Shown piece after piece: positions 34,598 to 42,181 of a DNA stretch of 64,000 bases; the stretch's first letter is position 1, and each line of letters opens with the position of its first letter. Both the position numbers and the translations under genes were made by a program. The notes beneath the pieces were generated by a model that saw nothing but the letters and a program-made list of their open reading frames with translations, did no database searches and was not told the origin of the DNA. Source of the DNA: DAIOEK01 sp963828285 (GTDB lineage Bacteria > Chloroflexota > Anaerolineae > Anaerolineales > Anaerolineaceae); NCBI GenBank assembly GCA_963828285.1, contig CAWHEB010000002.1, positions 1,488,001 through 1,552,000 of the forward strand, read 5' to 3'.

Positions 34598-36259
34598 TTA
34601 CCGAAAAGTAGCCAATACTGCCTGATTTTCATCAAGGCAACATTTAGCGATCTCCTGCCGGGTTAATGGCGGGAGATCCGCCTTAATCCAATCTCTATTG
34701 GCGGCTTGCGAAAAGATTTCAGGAATTGGTTTAACACTATCATCCAACTGTATGGGGAGGTCGATATACTGTCCACTCCGCAGCAATGATTTCCTTTTTT
34801 CACAAACTTGTAAAGTATTGAATAATAATCTAATCAAATGTTTATTATCAAAACTAACAATATGACAGTTTTCCCCAATCATTTTATGAATTGCCACATG
34901 AACTGCATTGGGATAAGGCATACAACCTTTTATGTGCTTATTGGAAAGATGGGATAAGCTGGAACAAGATCCAACCGCCAAAGTATTCGGGAGATTCTTG
35001 ATCTCAGTATTGGCTATTGCATAGCCATCATCACCGTAATAGTAGCGATGACCATCCTTTGTTGGAACACCATCACCAATAAAGATATTCAATGGTTTGT
35101 CAATATGAACTCCCTCGCGCATGATCATATCAAATGCAAAACGAGTAGAAGCCAGGCACCCACCTCTGCAACGCAATTCCATCCTTTTGAGAATTTCGGT
35201 TGAGATTTGTTCATTTGAAGAAGCTCCGTCAATGATGGAGGAAAACCCAAAGTACATGCGGACAGTTGGAAATTGTTCCTTAAATTCTTTGCTAGTCAGG
35301 GTCGGATCTGCTGCTTTAAAACGAATCGGATCCGCAAATCCTTTCAAATTGGTAGTCTTTGCAGCAAACCCAGCTTTATCAGCAAGTGTGATCAATGGGA
35401 TGGTCTCTGGGTCGAATCCCATCATTCTTGCTGCAACGCGATCAGCTTCAAGTACGTGATCACTACTAATGATTACTCTGCTGTCAATTATGTCAACCGG
35501 GGCGGGACAATTTCCTTCTCCACCAACAATCCCGTCAATAATGGTGAGATCCGGTTGGACCAGGTACAAGAGATCCACGAGCTTTTGATCCAGAGAGAAA
35601 TTATGGTTTCTCTGACGCAGATTGTATGGTAAAAGTCCCATTCCGCTTTTTATTCCCAGTGTCACACTGGTATACAGGTTAGTTTTCATTTTTGGAAGAC
35701 TAATGTAATAAGCGCTACCGTTGACAACCCGGTCGAGTATTTGGGGTAAAGCAGCTTCTTTCATTACTTGTGCTTTTGGGAGGAAGTAACGAGAGATGGG
35801 TTGTTCTTCGAGTGGTACAAGTTGAATGTGGCGGAATTTTGCGATCCGGTCATAACCGGCAACGTGAAATGCACCACGTGTTGGAATTCCGCGACCAGAC
35901 GATTCGATAATCGAAATAATGGATGAATATTTCTTTAGAAAACAGATCAGAGCGTCCATAACCCGTGGATCCGTAGTCTCCGGGAACTCTTTTTGTTTGG
36001 TACCTAGATCATGAAATACAGTAACCAGATTGGGTTTAATCAGAATTTCTTTTCCGCGAAGTTCCTCGACAAAACCAGTCATCGAATTTAGATCATTTAA
36101 ATTGGATTCCACAATCTGGTTAATTGCGCGGATGTCCTCCCGATTAAAATACCGGTCAGTACCGTAATCATCCGGCAACGAAACATACCCATGCAAGTAA
36201 TCGAGCATGGGTGCCTTTGTAATCACAACATGAGAATCAGGCTTATTTTGACGATACAT
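34598..36259 (-). CDS. DUF362-domain protein
   Basis: A 553-residue protein with the DUF362 core (KEILIKPNLVT, ESSGRG, YISLPKMKTNLYTSVTLGIKSGMGLLP). Many DUF362 proteins carry ferredoxin domains or accompany redox enzymes; here no standard 4Fe-4S motif is fused. A Cys-rich region is seen instead (RCRGGC near residue 370 and GSCSS/KGCMPYP near 440-460). The start overlaps the end of the aldehyde oxidoreductase gene by 17 bp, so the two are co-translated. A role in maturation of or electron transfer for that enzyme is inference. Confidence 0.75.
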   Translation of the reverse strand: MYRQNKPDSHVVITKAPMLDYLHGYVSLPDDYGTDRYFNREDIRAINQIVESNLNDLNSMTGFVEELRGKEILIKPNLVTVFHDLGTKQKEFPETTDPRVMDALICFLKKYSSIISIIESSGRGIPTRGAFHVAGYDRIAKFRHIQLVPLEEQPISRYFLPKAQVMKEAALPQILDRVVNGSAYYISLPKMKTNLYTSVTLGIKSGMGLLPYNLRQRNHNFSLDQKLVDLLYLVQPDLTIIDGIVGGEGNCPAPVDIIDSRVIISSDHVLEADRVAARMMGFDPETIPLITLADKAGFAAKTTNLKGFADPIRFKAADPTLTSKEFKEQFPTVRMYFGFSSIIDGASSNEQISTEILKRMELRCRGGCLASTRFAFDMIMREGVHIDKPLNIFIGDGVPTKDGHRYYYGDDGYAIANTEIKNLPNTLAVGSCSSLSHLSNKHIKGCMPYPNAVHVAIHKMIGENCHIVSFDNKHLIRLLFNTLQVCEKRKSLLRSGQYIDLPIQLDDSVKPIPEIFSQAANRDWIKADLPPLTRQEIAKCCLDENQAVLATFR

Positions 36260-38231
36260 TTGGACGAAGAAGAGCAAGAATTTCGGGAATTTCCAATTCT
36301 GTCCAGGTTTTTTCGGTCGGTATTCCCGTCTCTGGGTCCCAGCCTATCATCTCCCAGTATTCGGACACACTTTTTTCGACATTAACCGTACGTCCCCTAT
36401 TGGCACCCTCTGTTAAAGGTGGATTTCCTCTTGCGCGTTCATGGATGATGTTATCAGCAGGATTAATTCCATGTTTGATATTAAATGCCTGCCTGAGGGT
36501 TTGGATCCGTCTACCGATCTCGAGATATTCCCGGGGGGTCTTTTGCCATCCTGTAGCAGCTTCCAGCCAGGCAAAGACCGGCATACGATCAGCTCCCAGG
36601 TTCGCTCCAAACATGCACAAACCAGCAGCAGAGTATAACCAGGTCCATTCACTGTTACCCACAGCAGCTCGCGCCTTTTCGTATCCATTCGAATACTTAC
36701 TGTCTTTGGAATAGAACATGGGTATAGATGGGAGGGTGTTATCCACCTTCCAGAGTCTGTACATTTCATAGTACATTTGGGAACCGGTCGTATGTTTCCC
36801 AGGGGTGGGATCAACACTCATATGTAATGCATAACCCGGATCCAGGCGGGTATCATGATAGGATAATTCCTGACCACCAGCGTGCATGGCAGCTTGCTGA
36901 GAACCATTTCCAATACGTTTCGCTGCAGCAACTACCCCATCTGCCAACAAATCGCCAATCCCTTCGCGAGATATCATCAATTTAAGAAGGGAAACGACTG
37001 CATTTGGGTCACCCCACTTTAGTTCCAAACCGCCAGTTTGTTCCAGAGTGATCCAACCCTTTTCGAAAGCTTCGAAAGCAAACGCAATGGTTCCACCCGC
37101 AGAGATTGAATCCATACCGGCGCGATTAACGAGGTCATTCATTTCTATGATCGAATCAAAATCGTTGTTCAGGAGCATTGCCCCGAAAGCATTGGTTGTC
37201 TCGTATTCGGGTTTATGGGTTTCACCTTTTCCATCATTACCAAAAATCCCACCGCATCCAAGGGGGCAAGCATGACAATGATACTTACGGAGCTCGCGTT
37301 TCGATGATTCGTCCGGCGAGACACCGATGGATCTTTTCAGCGGAAAATCTTTGTCGGACCCTGCCCAGTTTTTTACCGGTGCATCTCCCATTTCGACTGC
37401 AAATTGGTTGTAACTTGAAGTACCATACTGACGAAAGATCGGAACAGACATCAATCCATCCAATGCCATCTGGAATGGGAGAGCCCGCATCAGAGTACCG
37501 GCAAACGCGAGTAATTTGCCGTTTGGTAGTTTCAGTTTGGATTTTGTAAAGGGGGCAAATTGGATATTAAGTTGTTTCAGCTTTTCTTTATCCACAATTT
37601 GTACAGGTTGATTCCCAATTAAAACAAGGGCTTTTAGCTTCTTCGAGCCCATCACTGCGCCTAATCCGGACCTGGCAGCAATCCTACCCTTGTCATTGAC
37701 GATACCTGAGATCAGGGAAAGCTTTTCGCCAGAAGTTCCAATCGATGCGATAGCTGGTTTCTTTTTTGTCTGCAGATCATTTAGTAATTTCTCTTCGGTC
37801 TCAACACAATCCAATCCCCACAAATGTGTTGCGGATTTGATTTGGATACCAGACTGATCAACAAGAATGTAAACCGGTTCACTACTACAACCTGTGATGA
37901 ATATTCCGTCATATCCACACTGTTTGATTGCCGGAGCAAGAGTTCCACCACAGTTGGCATCACCCCATGTGCCAGTCAAAGGGGATTTTGCAGCTGCCAT
38001 CCATCGCCCGGAAAATAATGCCATCGAACCGGATAGAGGACCAGCCGTAAACGCCAGGATGTTTTCAGGTCCAAGAGGATCTGTACCTGCAGGGATCCGG
38101 TCAAACAGGATTGCCGCAGCCAGACCGACACCCCCAACTACTTTTTCATAGACAAAATCAGGAATTGTTTCTTCTTTGGTTACTTTATCAGTTAAATTAA
38201 TCCAACAAATACGACCGGTGTAGCCTTTCAT
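36243..38231 (-). CDS. Aldehyde:ferredoxin oxidoreductase (tungstopterin)
   Basis: A 662-residue AOR-family enzyme that oxidises aldehydes to acids with ferredoxin as acceptor, using a W-bis-pterin. The opening MKGYTGRICWINLTDK, the pterin-binding LAFTAGPLSGS and GTWGDANCGGTLAPAIKQCGYDGIF block (read in parts) and the 4Fe-4S ligands CHACPLGC plus a late LCMFGAN are visible. ATG 38231 with AAAGGA upstream is chosen; further upstream sequence is the hairpin-bearing intergenic region. Together with formate dehydrogenase and ADP-forming synthetase it fits an anaerobic fermentative metabolism. Confidence 0.92.
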   Translation of the reverse strand: MKGYTGRICWINLTDKVTKEETIPDFVYEKVVGGVGLAAAILFDRIPAGTDPLGPENILAFTAGPLSGSMALFSGRWMAAAKSPLTGTWGDANCGGTLAPAIKQCGYDGIFITGCSSEPVYILVDQSGIQIKSATHLWGLDCVETEEKLLNDLQTKKKPAIASIGTSGEKLSLISGIVNDKGRIAARSGLGAVMGSKKLKALVLIGNQPVQIVDKEKLKQLNIQFAPFTKSKLKLPNGKLLAFAGTLMRALPFQMALDGLMSVPIFRQYGTSSYNQFAVEMGDAPVKNWAGSDKDFPLKRSIGVSPDESSKRELRKYHCHACPLGCGGIFGNDGKGETHKPEYETTNAFGAMLLNNDFDSIIEMNDLVNRAGMDSISAGGTIAFAFEAFEKGWITLEQTGGLELKWGDPNAVVSLLKLMISREGIGDLLADGVVAAAKRIGNGSQQAAMHAGGQELSYHDTRLDPGYALHMSVDPTPGKHTTGSQMYYEMYRLWKVDNTLPSIPMFYSKDSKYSNGYEKARAAVGNSEWTWLYSAAGLCMFGANLGADRMPVFAWLEAATGWQKTPREYLEIGRRIQTLRQAFNIKHGINPADNIIHERARGNPPLTEGANRGRTVNVEKSVSEYWEMIGWDPETGIPTEKTWTELEIPEILALLRPNVSSK

Positions 38232-38311
38232 GATGGTTCCTTTATGCGTACTGGTTGTTATAATGCCGGCAGGAATGAATTCGTTTGATATTGGTATTAA
38301 ATATAGCATGA

Positions 38312-38345
38312 AAAATGGGCAGTTTAATGGATAACTGCCCATTTT
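38312..38345 (-). terminator. Terminator after the DUF3048 gene
   Basis: Perfect 13-bp stem AAAATGGGCAGTT/AACTGCCCATTTT with an 8-nt loop, giving a T-tract on both strands. It separates DUF3048 from the oxidoreductase gene. Confidence 0.82.
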
Positions 38346-38363
38346 CAATTTGAGTCTTGCTGC

Positions 38364-39401
38364 CTAGCGATTCGTAAAATCCACTTTCCAGGCACCAGAA
38401 GCAAGCTGTTCAGTTTCTCCAATATGTTGAATCACCTCAAACCAGGTATTTCCGGGTTTATAAGGGAATGGAGAACCATCTTCATTGAAGAAGCGGACTG
38501 GACCCAATGGTGCAGTTGTGGACCAGAATACTTTATAAGCTTTTCCATCACGGAAGAAGATCGCGGGAGCTTTCTTAATGTACATCAAGTTCATTTCAAT
38601 GATGTATTTATTGATGTAATTATGTTCCACCGGGAGGATAACGACGTTATCGAATGCCAGTTGCTCGCCTGTCAACTTATCGGTAGTTGGATAATAGATC
38701 CCTGTACCATCCGCTTTGTCTTGTGCGCGTAGATACTTACCATTGGCGGGATCATAAGTCCACTGCACGCGGTTCAGACGATTCCAGAAAATTTCGATAT
38801 CGGTTCCCTGAAGACCACCGGGATGCAATGAAGGACTGAAGACCCCAGGTTCAAAACTGGGAGAACCTCGTTCATCCGACCGGTTCTTTGCCAACTCCTC
38901 GATACCATCGAAGTTGATCTTGGTCCGGAATACCGTAACTCCCAATTGGGATTTCACTGGTTTGGCTGCACCTGCCATGACGATCAGACCATCATACATG
39001 GTCCGCAATGCTTCATAAGGTAACCGTCCTGAACGTATTGATCCGAGGTCGGTCTCTGTCTTTTCTTCGGGTCCATAATTGCCATAATACACTGCCAGGA
39101 ATCGGGTTTCGCCATCACCAATGGTAATTTCGTAGACATGCGGAGCGAAGGATAATCCGCTTTGGGGACGTACAGACACGGGGAAATTTGATACAGACAC
39201 CAGAATTGGAGAGAGATTCAATAGTGATGGATCTTCTACCGGTAAACCGGTTAGCGGGTTCAACACCTGGGCGGAAGCGGGTGATGATGTTGGATTTGGA
39301 GTTGGGGTAGTTGCATCTGCGGTGACATTTTTAACATTTCCAAACCAAAATGCAGATACCATCACGCCAATCAATAAACTATTGATAATTTTTTGACTCA
39401 T
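38364..39401 (-). CDS. DUF3048-domain secreted protein (YerB-like)
   Basis: A 345-residue protein with a Sec signal (residues about 1-27) and a T/P-rich linker (TTPTPNPTSSP). The DUF3048 domain begins NPLTGLPVEDPSLLNLSP and includes SNFPVSVRPQSGLSFAPHVYE and the late FFRDGKAYKVFW. The B. subtilis relative YerB is a lipoprotein of unknown function; here no clear lipobox is seen, so it may be secreted or anchored by the signal. AGGAG lies 6 bases before the ATG. Stand-alone transcription unit with its own terminator. Confidence 0.85.
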   Translation of the reverse strand: MSQKIINSLLIGVMVSAFWFGNVKNVTADATTPTPNPTSSPASAQVLNPLTGLPVEDPSLLNLSPILVSVSNFPVSVRPQSGLSFAPHVYEITIGDGETRFLAVYYGNYGPEEKTETDLGSIRSGRLPYEALRTMYDGLIVMAGAAKPVKSQLGVTVFRTKINFDGIEELAKNRSDERGSPSFEPGVFSPSLHPGGLQGTDIEIFWNRLNRVQWTYDPANGKYLRAQDKADGTGIYYPTTDKLTGEQLAFDNVVILPVEHNYINKYIIEMNLMYIKKAPAIFFRDGKAYKVFWSTTAPLGPVRFFNEDGSPFPYKPGNTWFEVIQHIGETEQLASGAWKVDFTNR

Positions 39402-39572
39402 TATTACTCCTGAAAGCAGTACATAATATATAGTACTTTTCCCCGAAATTATAGTCTGCTGAACCGGAAAAGAGTCGATCCAGTAGATGCTGTAAGGAAA
39501 CTGTAATGAATGTACAAACTAATTATTTCTCCCAATAGGGTGTGATATACTCCCGAAATCAGAGGAAAAATT

Positions 39573-40121
39573 ATGAAAAAAGTCATCATAACATCCACCA
39601 ATCCCGTCAAAGTCAAGGCGACACTTGAGGCATTCAAGACAGTTTTCCCAAGCGAAGAATTTGTCCATATTGGTCATAAGATCAATTCAGGTGTTTCCGA
39701 TCAACCGGTTGGGAATCATGAGACATTCCAGGGTGCGGTAAATCGGGTTGAAACTGCGAAGAGTCTAATTCCGGATGCCGATTTTTGGGTAGGTATCGAA
39801 GGTGGTGTTGAGAAGGATGGTGACGAGCTATTTACGTTTGCCTGGGTGATCGTGAATAGCAAATCCCAAATGGGAAAAGCCCGCAGTGCATCCTTTCAAC
39901 TTCCACCACAGATTGCCAGACTGGTAGAAGAGGGAAAGGAATTAGGGGATGCTGATGATCTTGTTTTTGACCGGAAGAACTCGAAACAAGAAAATGGCGC
40001 GGTTGGTATATTAACCAATGATTTGATTGACAGACAGAAATTATACGAACCAGCGGTTATTCTGGCGCTGATACCATTCCTGCATCCCGAGCATTATCCG
40101 CCGAATTCTGTTTCGGTCTGA
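39573..40121 (+). CDS. Inosine/xanthosine triphosphatase (YjjX/DUF84 family)
   Basis: A 182-residue house-cleaning NTPase that hydrolyses non-canonical ITP/XTP. The opening KKVIITSTNPVKVKA, PVGNHETFQGAVNR and DFWVGIEGGVE with acidic metal ligands are typical. GAGGA precedes the ATG and an extended -10 (TGATATACT near 39541-39549) is visible. The last 65 bp overlap the end of the convergent EamA gene on the other strand. Confidence 0.88.
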   Translation: MKKVIITSTNPVKVKATLEAFKTVFPSEEFVHIGHKINSGVSDQPVGNHETFQGAVNRVETAKSLIPDADFWVGIEGGVEKDGDELFTFAWVIVNSKSQMGKARSASFQLPPQIARLVEEGKELGDADDLVFDRKNSKQENGAVGILTNDLIDRQKLYEPAVILALIPFLHPEHYPPNSVSV

Positions 40122-40989
40122 ATACTTGAACCAGAATGACCCCAGCGATGATCAATCCCATGCCGAGCAATTGCCGGGATGTGATCGTTTCCCCCAGAAA
40201 TAAAACAGCCAGAATCGGAACCTGTACCATTAAGGTATTGTTGATCATGCTAATCTCGGCAGCAGCTAAAATACGCATAGCTTTATTCCAGACAACAAAA
40301 GCAAAAGCGGTATTTGCAAAAGCCATCCATATGATGATCGCCCAAGTTTTTATCGGGATAGGTGGAAAACCTTCCGTAACCACACCACCGACCAACATGA
40401 GGACGCTACCGATAGTGATGCTCAGTGTAGTCAAGATCAGTGGAGGAAGGTGATCGCTGCGGTTAATATCCCGACTCACAATGGTTCCTACAGCTCCGGA
40501 AAATAATCCAACAGTAACAATCAAAAGACCGATTTCAGCCCCTGACGGGATCTGTACGGGGAAGAAGTAAAAGAAAGCCCCCAACGGGGTGAGCAGTACC
40601 CCCAACCATTGAATCATGGTGAGGTGTTCTTTTATTAGTGTTGTCCCCAAAAGGGCAACTACGATGGTGGATAATCCAAGGATAAGGTTAACGGTAACAG
40701 TCGGCAGATACTTTAATCCAAGATATTGAGATCCTTGGGTGAGAGCGTAATAAAACAATCCGATCAAGCAGATGCTGATCCAGGTCTTTGCAGTTATTGA
40801 ACGGATCAATTTCCTTTCTGGAGAGAACAGGAGAAGAATCCACAAACTCAAGGCGGCGATGGCGTACCGCAATCCTGCAAATAATAGGGGTGGAACATCA
40901 TTAAGCCCGACCTTGATGAACACCCAGGAAGTGGACCAGATGAATGCTACAAATAACGCCTGTAGAATTGCTTTTAATCGTACTGACAT
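40057..40989 (-). CDS. EamA/DMT-family transporter
   Basis: A 310-residue drug/metabolite transporter with ten TM helices arranged as two EamA repeats (first about 10-140, second about 150-292). Cues are FIWSTSWVFIKVGL at the start and GETITSRQLLGMGLIIAGV in the last repeat. Substrate unknown. Transcribed with surE, 6 bp apart; the C-terminal coding end overlaps the convergent NTPase gene by 65 bp. Confidence 0.87.
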   Translation of the reverse strand: MSVRLKAILQALFVAFIWSTSWVFIKVGLNDVPPLLFAGLRYAIAALSLWILLLFSPERKLIRSITAKTWISICLIGLFYYALTQGSQYLGLKYLPTVTVNLILGLSTIVVALLGTTLIKEHLTMIQWLGVLLTPLGAFFYFFPVQIPSGAEIGLLIVTVGLFSGAVGTIVSRDINRSDHLPPLILTTLSITIGSVLMLVGGVVTEGFPPIPIKTWAIIIWMAFANTAFAFVVWNKAMRILAAAEISMINNTLMVQVPILAVLFLGETITSRQLLGMGLIIAGVILVQVFRPKQNSADNARDAGMVSAPE

Positions 40990-40995
40990 GATTTC

Positions 40996-41802
40996 TTAGC
41001 GGAAAATCTGCTCCAGTTCTTTCAGATTTACTCTCGAAGTGAAATCAATACTTAACGGAGTGACCGCGATCTTTCTGCTGACATGCAAGGAATAATTATC
41101 ACTACCGGGTTCTAGGGTAGTGGCTTCGGGGTCCACGCGATACCGGATATGTGTATGGGTGTTCAAATCCTCACGCGGCGGGATACTCAGATGATAGTAA
41201 GCCATTCTGGCGAGACGGGTCATTTCCCACTCAGTAGTTATTGTGGCATCATCTGGTACTTCAACCTTCAGAACATCCACATCATTTGGTAGGCGACTGG
41301 ATAGGATCTTTTGAGCGAAATATTTAGTAAAGTGCTTCGCTGCTGCAAAATCGATCTCATCAGAATAGCTCAGGTGATATTTTGGATGAGTTTCCAGCGA
41401 GACGGCCATAGCTGGAATTCCATGGGAAGCAGCTTCAATGGCTGCTCCAACTGTCCCAGAAGCAGTGACACCACTTGAACAATTTTCACCATAATTAATT
41501 CCGGATACAACCAGGTCTGGTTTTTGATGACAGATCTCGAAGAGAGCATGTATGACAGTTTGGGCCGGGGATCCTCCAACCGAATAGATGGTCCATTCCT
41601 TGCCGTGAACGGTAAGTTTTTGTTCCTGTATCCTTCCATCCGATGTCACCGGATGACTTCGTCCAGCTCCTGACCACTGGTCACGAGGGGCAGCGACGGT
41701 CACATATCCCAATTCGGATAGACATTCAGCGGCTGCCCAAAGACCGGGGGAATTTATACCGTCGTCATTTGTCAAAAGAATGTTGATCTGGTTTTCTGGC
41801 AT
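40996..41802 (-). CDS. surE: 5'/3'-nucleotidase SurE
   Basis: A 268-residue survival protein SurE, a metal-dependent nucleoside monophosphate phosphatase. ILLTNDDGINSPGLWAAAE (Asp-Asp metal site), RDQWSGAGRS, VSGINYGENC and SGTVGAAIEAASHGIPAMAVS are all visible. ATG 41802 begins MPENQINILLTNDDG and has AGAGGT upstream. A longer in-frame reading into the tRNA gene is not plausible. It lies downstream of tRNA-Arg and before an EamA gene. Confidence 0.93.
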   Translation of the reverse strand: MPENQINILLTNDDGINSPGLWAAAECLSELGYVTVAAPRDQWSGAGRSHPVTSDGRIQEQKLTVHGKEWTIYSVGGSPAQTVIHALFEICHQKPDLVVSGINYGENCSSGVTASGTVGAAIEAASHGIPAMAVSLETHPKYHLSYSDEIDFAAAKHFTKYFAQKILSSRLPNDVDVLKVEVPDDATITTEWEMTRLARMAYYHLSIPPREDLNTHTHIRYRVDPEATTLEPGSDNYSLHVSRKIAVTPLSIDFTSRVNLKELEQIFR

Positions 41803-41819
41803 TTTGACCTCTAGATACG

Positions 41820-41843
41820 AAAAAGGAGCGGATGAACCGCTCC
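41820..41843 (-). terminator. Terminator of the tRNA-Arg gene
   Basis: On the minus strand GGAGCGG-TTCAT-CCGCTCC is followed by TTTTT, 14 bases after the tRNA 3' end and just before surE. Confidence 0.87.
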
Positions 41844-41856
41844 AATTGAGTGGTAG

Positions 41857-41930
41857 TGCCCTCGCGGCGACTCGAACGCCGAACCTACTGCTCCGCAAGC
41901 AGGCGCTCTATCCAATTGAGCTACGGGGGC
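41857..41930 (-). tRNA. tRNA-Arg, anticodon GCG
   Basis: A 74-nt cloverleaf can be folded by hand. Acceptor GCCCCCG/CGAGGGC has one C-A mismatch (5-68), D arm GCTC-AATTGGATA-GAGC, anticodon loop TTGCGGA (anticodon GCG, U33 present), variable loop AGGTT, T arm CGGCG-TTCGAGT-CGCCG and discriminator A. The 27-43 pair is also mismatched. CCA is not encoded. It should read CGC and CGU. Most bacteria use an ACG (inosine) tRNA for these codons. Confidence 0.9.
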
Positions 41931-41946
41931 ATGCTTGAGCGAAAGG

Positions 41947-41975
41947 ATTCTAACCTGTGGACGCATGCATGTCAA
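41947..41975 (-). promoter_or_regulatory. Promoter of the tRNA-Arg gene
   Basis: On the minus strand TTGACA, a 17-bp spacer and TAGAAT lie 16 bases before the mature 5' end. Confidence 0.8.
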
Positions 41976-42181
41976 GAGAGAGGATAAGGAATGGGTAGCT
42001 AGGTGGTTATTAACAGATGGGAATATCCCAAAACAGAGAGTCGACGACTCGGAACATTATGAAATCTATTCGAAATCGGGGATTCCATAGCCGGACATTG
42101 TTTTCGAGATACTTGGATTAATACATTCCACCTATAATTGATTAATCGCGTTTGAAAATATGGTCTTGATGGGAGAATATG

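Noticed and set aside
41803..41898. N-terminal extension of SurE into the tRNA
   Set aside because: It would translate the tRNA and its terminator; SurE begins at 41802 with an SD.
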